64,000 nucleotides of DNA, taken from positions 248,001 through 312,000 of the forward strand of contig NZ_FNOV01000003.1 in the NCBI RefSeq assembly GCF_900107135.1. Direction: 5' to 3'. Positions 17,547 to 24,935 of this stretch are shown here, one piece after another (the stretch's first letter is position 1; each line of letters starts with the position of its first letter). Both the position numbers and the translations under genes were made by a program. The notes beneath the pieces were generated by a model. It had not been told where the DNA came from. It was given only the letters and a program-made list of their open reading frames with translations, and did not search any database. This stretch comes from Hymenobacter psychrophilus. Its GTDB lineage: Bacteria > Bacteroidota > Bacteroidia > Cytophagales > Hymenobacteraceae.

Positions 17547-18011
17547 ATGCTGACCGCCACGATACCCCCAACCAGTATCCAGCCCGTCGCCCTAAACGAC
17601 GAGCTGCTGAACCAGCCGACTACCTACAACGGTGTGCCTGCGGTGGTCCTGCTGACCCCCGAAGAAGCTGGCAGCGGCTGCCGACTCTACTTGGCCCGCA
17701 ATGACGTTCATGCCCCCCGCCTGCTCAATGGTGATTACCTGGTGGGTCGCCCATTAGCCCGCGAGGAATGGGCAAACGTGGCCGCCGATTCCTTTGCCCT
17801 GCTGCTGGTGCAGGTTGGCGCGGCCGATGATGGGAGTTGGGAGCCCTTCCAGGCTCACCACGTAGCCCGCATTGTGGGCAATGGCCTACGTTACGGCGGC
17901 AGCCTGCTGAGTCTGCAAGACGACGAGGCCAGCCTACCCGAGCCGGTAGAAACGGCCGCTGCTGACTTGGTGGAAGTGTATCAGGTTGTTCGCGCTATCC
18001 GCCCGCTATGA
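17547..18011 (+). CDS. S24/LexA-fold-like protein of unknown function
   Basis: A 154-residue protein. The middle reads LYLARNDVHAPRLLNGDYLV then GRPLAREEWANVAADSFALL, and the end HHVARIVGNGLRYGGSLLSL followed by VEVYQVVRAIRPL. The order 'below-threshold signal peptidase-like' GDYLV-x-RP, a strand with a VxRI-like element and a final W/Y-x-V-x strand resembles the S24 peptidase domain of phage repressors. The catalytic Ser-Met and Lys are not obvious and there is no HTH domain, so it would be a binding rather than a cleaving version. This is inference from pattern. It begins a three-gene run with overlapping ends. Confidence 0.5.
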   Translation: MLTATIPPTSIQPVALNDELLNQPTTYNGVPAVVLLTPEEAGSGCRLYLARNDVHAPRLLNGDYLVGRPLAREEWANVAADSFALLLVQVGAADDGSWEPFQAHHVARIVGNGLRYGGSLLSLQDDEASLPEPVETAAADLVEVYQVVRAIRPL

Positions 18012-18301
18012 GAAGCCCCCGCGTTGTTCGCCTCGTTGGCTACCTCAGCTCCGACCGGATGCAGACCATTGGCCGCCCCAAGCTGGCCCCCGTGCAGGTT
18101 GAGCAAGAAGCCGAACGTTACCTTTCCCTGCTTTCGGCAGCCTGCCCCGAAACCCTGCTCAGTATAGCCGTTCACCTGCCCGGTTCGGCCCACCCCTACT
18201 ACCTGTACGCCCACCACGGCAAGCTACATGAGTGGTTCGGCTGTCAGACCGATGGAGACGCCTACCACCTTACGGCCCTGCTGGCCTTTCCCGAAATTTA
18301 A
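18008..18301 (+). CDS. Hypothetical protein, element cargo
   Basis: A 97-residue protein that starts inside the last codons of the preceding gene (4-base overlap). It reads RLVGYLSSDRMQTIGRPKLA near the start, LSIAVHLPGSAHPYYLYAHH in the second half and ends LTALLAFPEI. No family is recognised. Composition is mixed hydrophobic without TM segments or signal peptide, so it is likely cytoplasmic. Overlaps on both sides argue it is really translated. Confidence 0.6.
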   Translation: MRSPRVVRLVGYLSSDRMQTIGRPKLAPVQVEQEAERYLSLLSAACPETLLSIAVHLPGSAHPYYLYAHHGKLHEWFGCQTDGDAYHLTALLAFPEI

Positions 18302-18666
18302 TGCCTCCCCCTATGAACGAACAACAAGCATACATGGAGCAGCAGAACGCCGCGTTTGCCCGCGAGTACCCTGACGTAGTGTGGTTGCGGGAATACCTCG
18401 ACTACTTACTTGAAAATCTGCCGGACGTATTCCTAGAGCCGCCCACAACTGAGTTACTCCAGTCAATTGCTGGCGGTTACGCAGCCCGCGACTTCGACTC
18501 TATGTACATAGTGGGGGGATATATTCTTGCACACATGGTCATGGGAGAGTTTGAAGCCCGCGAGCAATACGAGGTATGCGCCGGGATTCAGCAAGCAATT
18601 GCCACGTACCACCCACAATTCTATCAGATTCACAAAGACGTTCAGGCACGACACGGCCGAGGCTGA
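18301..18666 (+). CDS. Hypothetical acidic protein, element cargo
   Basis: A 121-residue protein whose ATG overlaps the preceding stop (TAATG). A second in-frame ATG four codons on (18313) is also possible. It reads MEQQNAAFAREYPDVVWLRE, YLDYLLENLPDVFLEPPTTE and FEAREQYEVCAGIQQAIATY. It is acidic and helical, with no signal peptide. A role cannot be assigned; small acidic proteins are frequent in phages and satellites as inhibitors or scaffolds, but nothing here proves that. A strong hairpin follows. Confidence 0.6.
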   Translation: MPPPMNEQQAYMEQQNAAFAREYPDVVWLREYLDYLLENLPDVFLEPPTTELLQSIAGGYAARDFDSMYIVGGYILAHMVMGEFEAREQYEVCAGIQQAIATYHPQFYQIHKDVQARHGRG

Positions 18667-18674
18667 GTAAAAAG

Positions 18675-18705
18675 AAACACCCGCTCAATTTGGGCGGGTG
18701 TTTTT
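18675..18705 (+). terminator. Bidirectional terminator between converging element genes
   Basis: AAACACCCGC at 18675-18684 pairs with GCGGGTGTTT ending near 18703, followed by more T residues and preceded by an A-run. It lies between the stop of the acidic protein gene and the stop of the 670-aa gene on the other strand and would serve both. Confidence 0.82.
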
Positions 18706-18720
18706 GCTTTTAGGGGTTGG

Positions 18721-20733
18721 CTAGTAAGCCCCGCCCCGGTTGGCAGGGCTAGGGGTGCCAAAGCCAAGCACGTCCTTCTTGCCAACTAGTTGCTTGCGGT
18801 ATCGGTCGCCGGAAGCTGGGGTAGGGACTGAGAAGCTGGTTTTCTTTTTGCCGCCCGTATTGCCGGGAGCAGGAACACCCCAATCGACGCCCGTTTTCTT
18901 CAAGACCGGCTGAGGTTGCTGTCCGGTGGTGGGCGTCTGGGTGTACGGGTCCAGCAGCCGCCCGCCCTTGCGCTTCAAGGCTTCCACGGCGCGGGCCTGC
19001 TCTGACGTGAGCTTGCGCGGGTTCCAGGTGCCGCCGCTGGCGCGTTGTAGCTGGGCGTCGGTGGTCTGGTTGGCCGGAATGATAACCGACTGCTCCGTGG
19101 ACGTGGGGCCTGAGTTGCGGCCCTTTGTTTCCGATATATCCCAGGGGTTGGTTTTCTTCCGGTCGGCCCCTTCCGATTCCTGATTACCGGCTGCATTCTG
19201 GCCCCCAGTTCCGCTGTTCAAGGTGCGGGCCTTGTCGGTGATACTGCCCCGGTATTCAGCCCGAAATTCAGCCTTGCGGGCCTGCTCCGGGGTAAGCCCC
19301 TCAATGGTGGAAAGCAGGTAGCCGTAGGCGTCGGTATCGGAGGTAAACGCCCGACTGCGGCCTACGCGCTTGCCGTTGATGTAAAGGGCTAGGTCGCGGC
19401 TAGTGATTCGGGCGGGCACCTTGCCGTTACCCTGCGCGAGCTTGGTAGTCGTGCCGTTCTGGCCTACTACTTCCGCGCCCCGGTTGTCTACCAATACTTC
19501 CGCGAAGGGGCTCCGGGCGCTTGCGAAGGTAACTCCCACGGTGGGGTAATGGTTAGTTACCTGGGCCGGGGTGATGCCGAGGGCCGCTTTCATGGTGCGC
19601 TGGCGAAGGCCGTTAGGCTCCGGGGTATAGGTGCTGGCCTGATAGCCCACGGTCGGCGTAACTGTAATCTCCGACGCGGACTTCTTGGGGGCTGCCTTGG
19701 GGGCTGCCTTGGGGGCTTTGGGTGCCACCGGCCGGGCATATGTCTGAATCTCGGTGCTCCGCTGGTACGCGTGGGGAAGTAACAGCTCATCGAGGTACTG
19801 AGTATACCGCTTGGAGCCGGTCTGCTCCTGCCCGACTAGCTGCTGCTCTTGTTCCGTCAGCGGCTCTGATGCCTTCATTTTCTCCACCACCCCGGCCACC
19901 GTCGCCGCGTGGGCTTTCATCTGCTGGTCGATTAGCTTGCTCACGAACGGGTCGCGCCGGGCAGCCTCTACGACTTCCGGGCGGCTGGTGCGGGCAATGC
20001 GTCGGCCAGTCGTCGGGTCTAGCTTGAAAGCCCCGTCCTGCACCTCAAAGAAATTGGACGTCGCCGTATTGCGCTGTCCGTAACGGCCGGGCGTGGCCGC
20101 TGTAGAGGTGGTAGACGAATCTTCCTTGACAAGTTGGTCGAGAAACCGGGTAGCAACGGCGGTCTGGTCGAACGTATCCGGGTTGTCGAGCACGGCGTTC
20201 ACCACGTCGGGGTTGTAGGAGCCGGGTGCCAAAATTTGCCCGTCTTTGTCTTTCAGCGTGGCTTGTAGGGCCGCATCCACGGCGGCCGGGTTGTAGGGGG
20301 CATCGGCCCCGCTGGAAAGCCGGACTACATCCTTAAACCGGCTTTCCAGCTGCTTGGTCCAATCCACCTTACTGTTGTGGTTGGCAATAATTTCGTCGGC
20401 TTGGCTCTGCTTATCAACGCTGTTCAGGCTGGGATTGTGAATCACGCCCTGAAGCTGCTTATAGAGCCCCCCCCGCTCCTGGTCAAGCATAGGCTTATAG
20501 GGAAGGAAACCGTCTGTCTGAATACCCGAGCGTAACCGCTGCATCTGCTGGGCTTCCTGCTGCTCCTGCTTCTGCTTGTTGGCGGCTGCCTTTTCGGCTG
20601 CGTGGCGGGCTATTAAATCTTGTCGAGCTATCGTGGCCAAGGGCTTGTCGCCGCCTTGGAGTAGAAACGCTTCACCACTGCCCGCGACACCTAACGGAAC
20701 GGGGGAATAATTTGGGAATGAGACAGTTGCCAT
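18721..20733 (-). CDS. Orphan 670-residue protein, possibly virion-associated
   Basis: The only long gene of the element on the reverse strand, converging on the others. It starts MATVSFPNYSPVPLGVAGSG, followed by a charged coiled-coil-prone stretch (AEKAAANKQKQEQQEAQQMQ, about residues 47-66). Residues 90-330 are soluble and helical (LDQERGGLYKQLQGVIHNPS). A short repeat of KAPKAAPKAAPKK near 345 forms a linker. A structured middle (PTVGVTFASARSPFAEVLVD, ARITSRDLALYINGKRVG) leads to a low-complexity Gly/Pro/Lys tail. No enzymatic motif, signal peptide or TM segment was found. The layout recalls internal virion or tail-associated proteins of Bacteroidota phages, but no homologue is recognised and no other structural gene is present. 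Confidence 0.65.
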   Translation of the reverse strand: MATVSFPNYSPVPLGVAGSGEAFLLQGGDKPLATIARQDLIARHAAEKAAANKQKQEQQEAQQMQRLRSGIQTDGFLPYKPMLDQERGGLYKQLQGVIHNPSLNSVDKQSQADEIIANHNSKVDWTKQLESRFKDVVRLSSGADAPYNPAAVDAALQATLKDKDGQILAPGSYNPDVVNAVLDNPDTFDQTAVATRFLDQLVKEDSSTTSTAATPGRYGQRNTATSNFFEVQDGAFKLDPTTGRRIARTSRPEVVEAARRDPFVSKLIDQQMKAHAATVAGVVEKMKASEPLTEQEQQLVGQEQTGSKRYTQYLDELLLPHAYQRSTEIQTYARPVAPKAPKAAPKAAPKKSASEITVTPTVGYQASTYTPEPNGLRQRTMKAALGITPAQVTNHYPTVGVTFASARSPFAEVLVDNRGAEVVGQNGTTTKLAQGNGKVPARITSRDLALYINGKRVGRSRAFTSDTDAYGYLLSTIEGLTPEQARKAEFRAEYRGSITDKARTLNSGTGGQNAAGNQESEGADRKKTNPWDISETKGRNSGPTSTEQSVIIPANQTTDAQLQRASGGTWNPRKLTSEQARAVEALKRKGGRLLDPYTQTPTTGQQPQPVLKKTGVDWGVPAPGNTGGKKKTSFSVPTPASGDRYRKQLVGKKDVLGFGTPSPANRGGAY

Positions 20734-20738
20734 ATACC

Positions 20739-20746
20739 CAAATTTA
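20739..20746 (-). promoter_or_regulatory. -7 element (TAAATTTG) for the 670-aa gene
   Basis: On the reverse strand TAAATTTG matches TAnnTTTG and ends five bases before the ATG at 20733, so the transcript would be nearly leaderless. No -33 TTG is obvious. Confidence 0.5.
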
Positions 20747-20933
20747 CGACAAAAGCAGCGGGTAGATTGGGCTAAGTAGCAACCAGCATGCCCCTTAGTG
20801 AGACGGATAACGCCCCGTTTCTATTGCATCGGTCGCGCCCGCCCATCTGGCAGCATATCGTTCAGGCCCCGGCCTTATGTGTTGCTGGTAGCCGCCCCAT
20901 ATTGCAGGACAAGCCCATCACAATCAACAACCT

Positions 20934-21134
20934 ATGAAGAAGCTATTCGGCTCTTTCGCCCTGTTGCTGGCCCTGACTGCGGCCGCGCCCATTACTACCC
21001 CGCTCACAAGTGCGCCCACCAGCTACACAGTGGCTGAAACCGCCGTGTATGTTTGCATGAGCAACGGCAGAAGGTCTCAGCCAGTGGAAGCCCTGTTACA
21101 GCCAAGATTGATTAACAGAGGGGTGCCAATGTGA
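20934..21134 (+). CDS. Small secreted protein, probably truncated
   Basis: A 66-residue frame with a signal peptide (MKKLFGSFALLLALTAAAP) followed by TSYTVAETAVYVCMSNGRRS. Small secreted proteins of Bacteroidota that contain YVCxS near this point normally continue with a His/Cys-rich region (recalled family pattern); here the sequence instead runs QPVEALLQPRLINRGVPM and stops. It may be a decayed remnant, or a distinct short peptide. The gap to 21219 has no further gene. Confidence 0.45.
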   Translation: MKKLFGSFALLLALTAAAPITTPLTSAPTSYTVAETAVYVCMSNGRRSQPVEALLQPRLINRGVPM

Positions 21135-21218
21135 TTGTTTTGAGGCCCTACCAGATATTGCTACCAACATCCTTGCTAAATTGCCTCATCTATAAGATAT
21201 CTCTTCTATAAGCCTACA

Positions 21219-21620
21219 ATGTTGGCTCCTCTTTTCCAAAGTCGTGTTCGCGTCATTCAGGAGGTCTTGCCTACAGCTCATGAGCCATTACTAGTACTGA
21301 CTGAAGAGTACGAAACTTACTATCTAAAATATCACAAAGCAGCCTACAACGCTCATGAGATGCAGGCAGAGTGGCTCTGTGCGGCACTGCTACGAGAATG
21401 GAACATTCCAACGCCAGACGTTGCAGTGCTAACTGTTGAAAAGGCGATAATATCAAACCTGCCAAGAAATGCGAAGCGGGCATCATTGTATCTGCAAAAA
21501 CCATGCTTCGGCTCAAAATCAATTTTTGGTGCCCAAGACTCCAGCGAGTTATTGAATGGGCAAATTGAGTTAGAGACACTCAGCAATGCTGAAGACTTGG
21601 TCTTGTACGCTTCCCCGTGA
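21219..21620 (+). pseudogene. HipA-like kinase, N-terminal part (interrupted by IS)
   Basis: The frame encodes MLAPLFQSRVRVIQEVLPTA, the strand PLLVLTEEYETYYLKYH, AEWLCAALLREWNIPTPDVA and ends EDLVLYAS before running into the IS end at 21609 and a stop at 21618. The continuation, PTVWLALYDAWTANDDRR, lies on the other side of the insertion at 22811. The fold is that of the small Bacteroidota HipA-family kinases (N-lobe with a Lys-bearing strand, YYLKYH). HipA proteins are Ser/Thr kinases acting in toxin-antitoxin or stress systems. The two parts together would make about 280 residues, the usual length. As it stands the gene is inactive unless the IS excises precisely. Confidence 0.8.
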
Positions 21621-21679
21621 AGTAGGCCAGTGAAAAGTAGAGGAAGGGGGTATCTTTTCCCATCCTTTTCCTCCTACCC

Positions 21680-21943
21680 ATGAAAAAGAGTCGCTTTAGT
21701 GAAGCCCAAATCATCGGCATCCTGCGCCAGCAAGGCCAGGGCCAAACCGTGGTCCAGATCTGCCGCGAGCACAGCATTAGCGAGCCCACGTTTTATCAGT
21801 GGAAGAGCAAGTACGGTGGCCTGGAGCTGACCGAGTTGCAACGCCTCAAGCATCTGGAAGAAGAAAACCGCCGACTCAAGCAATTGGTGGCCGACCTGAG
21901 CCTGGAAAACCAGGTAGTCAAGGAGGTATTGCGAAAAAAGTAG
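21680..21943 (+). CDS. IS3-family transposase OrfA
   Basis: An 87-residue protein with the N-terminal HTH of IS3 transposases ([20 protein letters not shown] then [20 protein letters not shown]) and a C-terminal heptad zipper ([30 protein letters not shown]). It recognises the IS ends and partners OrfB. It ends CGA AAA AAG TAG, where A AAA AAG (21934-21940) is a classic -1 slippery heptamer. Confidence 0.95.
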   Translation: MKKSRFSEAQIIGILRQQGQGQTVVQICREHSISEPTFYQWKSKYGGLELTELQRLKHLEEENRRLKQLVADLSLENQVVKEVLRKK

Positions 21944-22779
21944 TTGCCCCGGCCGAGCGGCGGGCCGTGGCCCAGCACGCCGTGGCGCGGGGGCTGAGCC
22001 GGCGTCGGGCCTGTGCCCTGGTGGGGCTGGCCCGCGACAGCTACGCTACGCCGCCCGGCCGGGGCGACCAAGCCCAACGGCAGGCGGCCGACGCAGTGCT
22101 CGTCGACGCGCTACTGGCGTTGGTCAAACGTCACGCGGGCTGGGGCTTTTGGAAGTACCACCACCGGCTGCGCAAAGACGGGCTGCTGCTCAACCACAAG
22201 CGGTTGTGGCGGCTCTACCAGGCCCAGCGCCTGCAACTGAGCAAGCGGCGCAAAAAACGCCGCTTGCCCGAACGCGTCCGCCAGCCGCTGGCCGTGCCCG
22301 AGTCGGCGAACCAGTGCTGGTCGATGGACTTTATGAGCGACGCGTTAACCGATGGGCGGCGCTTCCGCACGTTGAACGTAGTGGAGGACTGGAATCGGGA
22401 AGTGCTGGGCATCGAGGTGGATTTCTCGCTGCCGGCCGCTCGCGTCGTGCGCCTACTACAAGTCTTGGTCGAGCGCCACGGCCCGCCCGAGCGGTTGCGC
22501 GTCGACAACGGGCCGGAATTTATCAGCCAGGCCCTGCAGGACTGGTGTAGCACCCAGGGCATCGCACTACAGTGGATTCAGCCCGCCAGCCCCACGCAGA
22601 ACGCCTACGTGGAACGTTTTAACGGCTCGTTTCGCCGGGAACTGCTCAACGGCTACCTCTTCGCTACCTTGCAGCAAGTGCGCGAACACTGCCGCCTGTG
22701 GCAGTACGATTACAACCATCTACGCCCCCATCAGGCGCTGCACTTTATGACGCCAACCGAGTTTCGTCAAGCCGCCTGA
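21940..22779 (+). CDS. IS3-family transposase OrfB (DDE integrase domain)
   Basis: The frame is open from 21799 but the coding part that matters begins after the slippery site, giving about 279 residues as the C-terminal half of an OrfAB fusion. An HTH_21-like region ([20 protein letters not shown]) and [20 protein letters not shown] precede the catalytic core. The DDE triad is in [22 protein letters not shown] and [18 protein letters not shown], with the D-D-35-E spacing of the family. It ends [19 protein letters not shown], complete to the C-terminus. A -1 frameshift from OrfA is the expected expression route. Confidence 0.95.
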   Translation, partial: VVAPAERRAVAQHAVARGLSRRRACALVGLARDSYATPPGRGDQAQRQAADAVLVDALLALVKRHAGWGFWKYHHRLRKDGLLLNHKRLWRLYQAQRLQLSKRRKKRRLPERVRQPLAVPESANQCWSMDFMSDALTDGRRFRTLNVVEDWNREVLGIEVDFSLPAARVVRLLQVLVERHGPPERLRVDNGPEFISQALQDWCSTQGIALQWIQPASPTQNAYVERFNGSFRRELLNGYLFATLQQVREHCRLWQYDYNHLRPHQALHFMTPTEFRQAA

Positions 22780-22810
22780 CCTCTACTTTTCACTGGCCTA
22801 CTTCACGGGG

Positions 22811-23266
22811 AAGCCTACAGTCTGGCTTGCTTTATATGATGCTTGGACTGCAAACGATGACCGCAGGGCATCTCATCATAATACACTACTTGCCCCTGAT
22901 GGTAACGGGAAAAAGTATACAATATGGGCTATAGACCATGCCTACGCATTTGGCCGGATGGATTTTCGCTACTTAGATCCGAGGTACCTGTACTGTGATT
23001 TTAACAAGAATTTAGTCAGCGCAACCGCTACTCACGCGTATCTAAGAAGGTGGCGTCAGCAACAGCCACTATGGGTAGAGGAAGAGTTAAGAGCAGGTTT
23101 CTATCTTCGCGTAAAAAACTGTAAAAAACGCTTTCTTGACATATGCGAGTGGCTCCCTACCGCGTATAAATTAAGTGAGGATTCGCAAACTGCTTTGTTT
23201 AACTTTTTGTTTTCTGAACCACGGCAGGAGTTATTGCTTCGCCGATTCTTTGAATGCCTACCATGA
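22811..23266 (+). pseudogene. HipA-like kinase, C-terminal part
   Basis: Continuation of the interrupted kinase gene. From 22811 the frame reads KPTVWLALYDAWTANDDRRA, then LLAPDGNGKKYTIWAIDHAY and AFGRMDFRYLDP. WTANDDR fits the HipA catalytic loop (N/D-x-x-DR) and IDHAYAF the metal-binding Asp motif equivalent to DFG. The remaining 90 residues are helical. It ends with an ATGA overlap with the DUF3037 gene, so the pair was one operon before the insertion. There is no start codon of its own at the right place. Confidence 0.8.
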
Positions 23267-24165
23267 AAATAGCCCCCTTCCATACCCTGATTCGCATAGC
23301 GCCGAACCCGGCGTCAGGCGAAGCTGTGGTCATAGGAATCGTCTTTTTTGATGGTACGCGATACTGGCTACGGGTATCCTCTCGTAAGGTACGTCTAGCT
23401 GGATTATTGGCACCTAATCTAAAGGGGGTGATCCGTGACGCTGTTGCCAATGTTGAAAGACGGGTGGCACTTGATACCCAGACACGTCAATCTGCTGTTG
23501 CTGCTTCTACAAGACCTTCAGGAGGCAATCTTTTGCAGCCTGCCGACTGGGAGTATCTAAGTCGATATTCTAACGGCATTGTGCGGGTTGGCCCACTCAA
23601 TACGGTGGCAATATTTGAAGGTGAAAGTCCTGAAGGCGTTTTCGAGCAGTTGTACGTCCAGTTAGTGGATGGGAGCAACGTGCAAGAGCAATTGAGCAAA
23701 GTAACGCCAAGTCCTTTAGTACAGGAAACGGTGTTACAGTTAATGGAGCGAGTAAAGCCAATAGTACATACCAATCTGAAGATAACAGACCGCCAACTGC
23801 CCGAGCTGTTCTTTGAGTTTAGAATGGAGTGTATCGGCTTGAATGGCTCATTTACTGCTGCACATGCTCTGCCATTAGAGTCATATGGTATGGATACTCT
23901 TCAACAGCACGTTTTCGAATACGATACTGTAGCCCGAAGCTTGTTACGCAAGTTCAAAAGAGACCCTAGAAAAAGCGCCTTCTATCTTTTATGTGACGAG
24001 CCTAATGAGGAATCTGACCCTGATAAGCATAAGTTTTGGCGTGCTGTAAAGGAGAACCCTCTACTCACAGTCATCCCATCTGACAAAGCAGAGATGGTTG
24101 CAGAGCGTATTGAAGAAACCGGGGCAAGAAAATTCCTAAAAGCCGAAACACAACAGGCTGCATAA
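23263..24165 (+). CDS. DUF3037-domain protein, partner of HipA-like kinase
   Basis: A 300-residue protein. The start at 23263 overlaps the kinase stop by four bases (ATGA); an ATG nine bases upstream is less well placed. The N-terminus, FHTLIRIAPNPASGEAVVIG then IVFFDGTRYWLRVSSRKVRL, is the DUF3037 pattern. The rest is unassigned, with FEYDTVARSLLRKFKRDPRK near the end. HipA-like kinase genes followed by DUF3037 genes are a recurrent pair in Bacteroidota and other bacteria; the second protein is suspected to be the kinase's regulator or antitoxin, without proof. With the kinase broken, it may now be expressed alone or not at all. A terminator follows. Confidence 0.8.
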   Translation: MKIAPFHTLIRIAPNPASGEAVVIGIVFFDGTRYWLRVSSRKVRLAGLLAPNLKGVIRDAVANVERRVALDTQTRQSAVAASTRPSGGNLLQPADWEYLSRYSNGIVRVGPLNTVAIFEGESPEGVFEQLYVQLVDGSNVQEQLSKVTPSPLVQETVLQLMERVKPIVHTNLKITDRQLPELFFEFRMECIGLNGSFTAAHALPLESYGMDTLQQHVFEYDTVARSLLRKFKRDPRKSAFYLLCDEPNEESDPDKHKFWRAVKENPLLTVIPSDKAEMVAERIEETGARKFLKAETQQAA

Positions 24166-24193
24166 CGGCTTCCTACAGATTAAAGAGTTACGA

Positions 24194-24240
24194 TAATGAG
24201 GCTCGTATTGTATCAAAGCAATGCGAGCCTCATTATTTTT
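24194..24240 (+). terminator. Terminator of the HipA/DUF3037 operon
   Basis: TAATGAGGCTCG at 24194-24205 pairs perfectly with CGAGCCTCATTA at 24224-24235, followed by five T residues. It is 28 bases after the DUF3037 stop. Confidence 0.88.
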
Positions 24241-24257
24241 GAGGCAACGACTCAACT

Positions 24258-24278
24258 GTGTAAACCACTGTGTAAACC
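24258..24278. repeat. GTGTAAACC repeat pair, right end of the element
   Basis: GTGTAAACC occurs at 24258-24266 and 24270-24278, three bases apart, the same pair and spacing as at 12388-12408 before the integrase. Its place between the last cargo gene and the attachment repeat suits an integrase arm site. Confidence 0.7.
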
Positions 24279-24284
24279 AAAAGC

Positions 24285-24322
24285 AAATCAGCCACTCAGA
24301 CTCGCGTCTAAGTGGCTGATTT
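24285..24322 (-). terminator. Terminator of tRNA-Gly
   Basis: AAATCAGCCAC and its complement form the stem, extended by further pairs around a short loop; on the reverse strand it follows the tRNA 3' end by seven bases and runs into TTTGCTTTTGG. A near copy lies at 12184-12220 beside the displaced tRNA fragment. Confidence 0.78.
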
Positions 24323-24329
24323 ACAATGA

Positions 24330-24401
24330 GCGAGAAACGAGGTTCGAACTCGCGACCCTCAGCTTGGGAAGCTGATGCTCTACCAACTGAGCTACTCTCG
24401 C
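24330..24401 (-). tRNA. tRNA-Gly (anticodon CCC)
   Basis: On the reverse strand the 72 bases fold into a full cloverleaf: acceptor GCGAGAG/TTCTCGC, D arm GCTC-AGTTGGTA-GAGC, anticodon arm TCAGC-TTCCCAA-GCTGA, five-base variable loop and T arm GCGAG-TTCGAAC-CTCGT. The anticodon is CCC, reading GGG. The discriminator base is U, as usual for Gly; CCA is not encoded. The 3' 44 bases are duplicated at the far end of the integrated element, so this gene was rebuilt with the element-supplied 3' part. Confidence 0.97.
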
Positions 24402-24420
24402 TTATGGGGTTTGGTAGGGG

Positions 24421-24450
24421 CAAAAATACACCGTGGAAATCGAAATCCAA
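24421..24450 (-). promoter_or_regulatory. Promoter of tRNA-Gly
   Basis: On the reverse strand TTG (24448-24450), a 19-base spacer and TATTTTTG (24421-24428) match the Bacteroidota consensus exactly. The element ends 19 bases before the tRNA 5' end. Confidence 0.8.
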
Positions 24451-24542
24451 CCGGCTACAGGTCCGAAGTACGGCCCGGCGTTGCCTGAACGCGAAAAATT
24501 GCTTCTTTTTGTAGCCGGCCGGTTGCGGCTGGCAGGTTGGTG

Positions 24543-24827
24543 ATGTTGCCGGCCGTTATTTATCCACCTCTATTTCTGCTCGCTATGGCCTGGCCTCCCA
24601 CCCCCGCTACCCGCCGCCTGCTGGCCTGGTTGTTCCTGACGGCCGGCATCCTGCTGACGCTGGGCGTGAGTATGCAGCTCTGGATTATGTACAGTGAATT
24701 CCAGCGCCTGGGCAGCGGCGGCGTGAGTTCCACGGCTTTCATAGTGCGCCTGATGATGCTGGTAGCCGCTGTGATGATGCTACGCTACGGCTGGCGCGAA
24801 ACCCGCGGCAACGACACAGTTGATTAG
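24543..24827 (+). CDS. Small membrane protein
   Basis: About 94 residues from the ATG at 24543 (TTG and GTG codons precede it; a later Met, MAWPPTPA, is also possible). Three hydrophobic stretches are visible: VIYPPLFLLAMAW, LLAWLFLTAGILLTLGVSMQ and AFIVRLMMLVAAVMMLRYGW. It is therefore an inner-membrane protein with two or three spans. The C-terminus is short and charged. No family is recognised. It is followed by a block of TAGC-type repeats and then an acetyltransferase gene on the same strand. Confidence 0.6.
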   Translation: MLPAVIYPPLFLLAMAWPPTPATRRLLAWLFLTAGILLTLGVSMQLWIMYSEFQRLGSGGVSSTAFIVRLMMLVAAVMMLRYGWRETRGNDTVD

Positions 24828-24833
24828 TTTTTA

Positions 24834-24929
24834 AGCTGTTAGCAGATAGCTAATAGCTAATAGCTGAAAGCTCCGTTCATTCCGTAATTACCTGATAGCT
24901 AACAGCTCTCAGCTATAAGCTAATAGCCA
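24834..24929. repeat. TAGC-heptad repeat block
   Basis: Degenerate heptads such as GATAGCTAATAGCTAATAGC fill the left half, and AGCTAACAGCTCTCAGCTAT the right half, which reads as the complement of the left type. A unique spacer near 24870-24890 separates the halves. It ends just before the ATG of the acetyltransferase gene. Similar blocks occur at five other junctions in the window. Confidence 0.7.
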
Positions 24930-24935
24930 ATAAAC

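Larger units (their letters stand above)
21609..22814 (+). mobile_element. IS3-family insertion sequence (IS407-like)
   Basis: A 1206-bp insertion with 35-bp perfect terminal inverted repeats (21609-21643 and 22780-22814; the end motif includes GTGAAGTAGGCCAGTG). It holds two overlapping reading frames, OrfA with HTH and leucine-zipper and OrfB with a DDE core, joined by an A6G slippery site. The target is the HipA-like gene. Host bases next to the ends are partly complementary, so the exact boundaries are ambiguous by up to eight bases and no convincing target duplication can be stated. Both frames are intact, suggesting a recent arrival. Confidence 0.93.
12229..24373. mobile_element. 12.1-kb integrative element in tRNA-Gly(CCC)
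   Basis: Two copies of a 44-bp tRNA-Gly segment, 12,101 bases apart, bound a block that begins with a tyrosine recombinase gene and has no housekeeping genes. Inside, in order, are int, an excisionase-like HTH, a RecA-fold ATPase, an HNH endonuclease, a Lar-like protein, a winged-helix protein, an S24-like protein, two unknowns, a 670-aa gene on the other strand, a small secreted fragment, and a HipA-like/DUF3037 pair broken by an IS. No relaxase, coupling protein, capsid, portal or terminase was recognised. The element may be a phage satellite or a mobilizable element that has lost or never had its own relaxase. GC content is slightly lower and more variable than in the flanks. Confidence 0.88.

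Noticed and set aside
20798..21037. 79-codon frame overlapping the small secreted protein gene
   Set aside because: No motif, and the overlapping frame at 20934 has a clear signal peptide.
12229..24373. Complete prophage
   Set aside because: No capsid, portal, terminase or tail gene was recognised; a single possible virion-associated protein is not enough.
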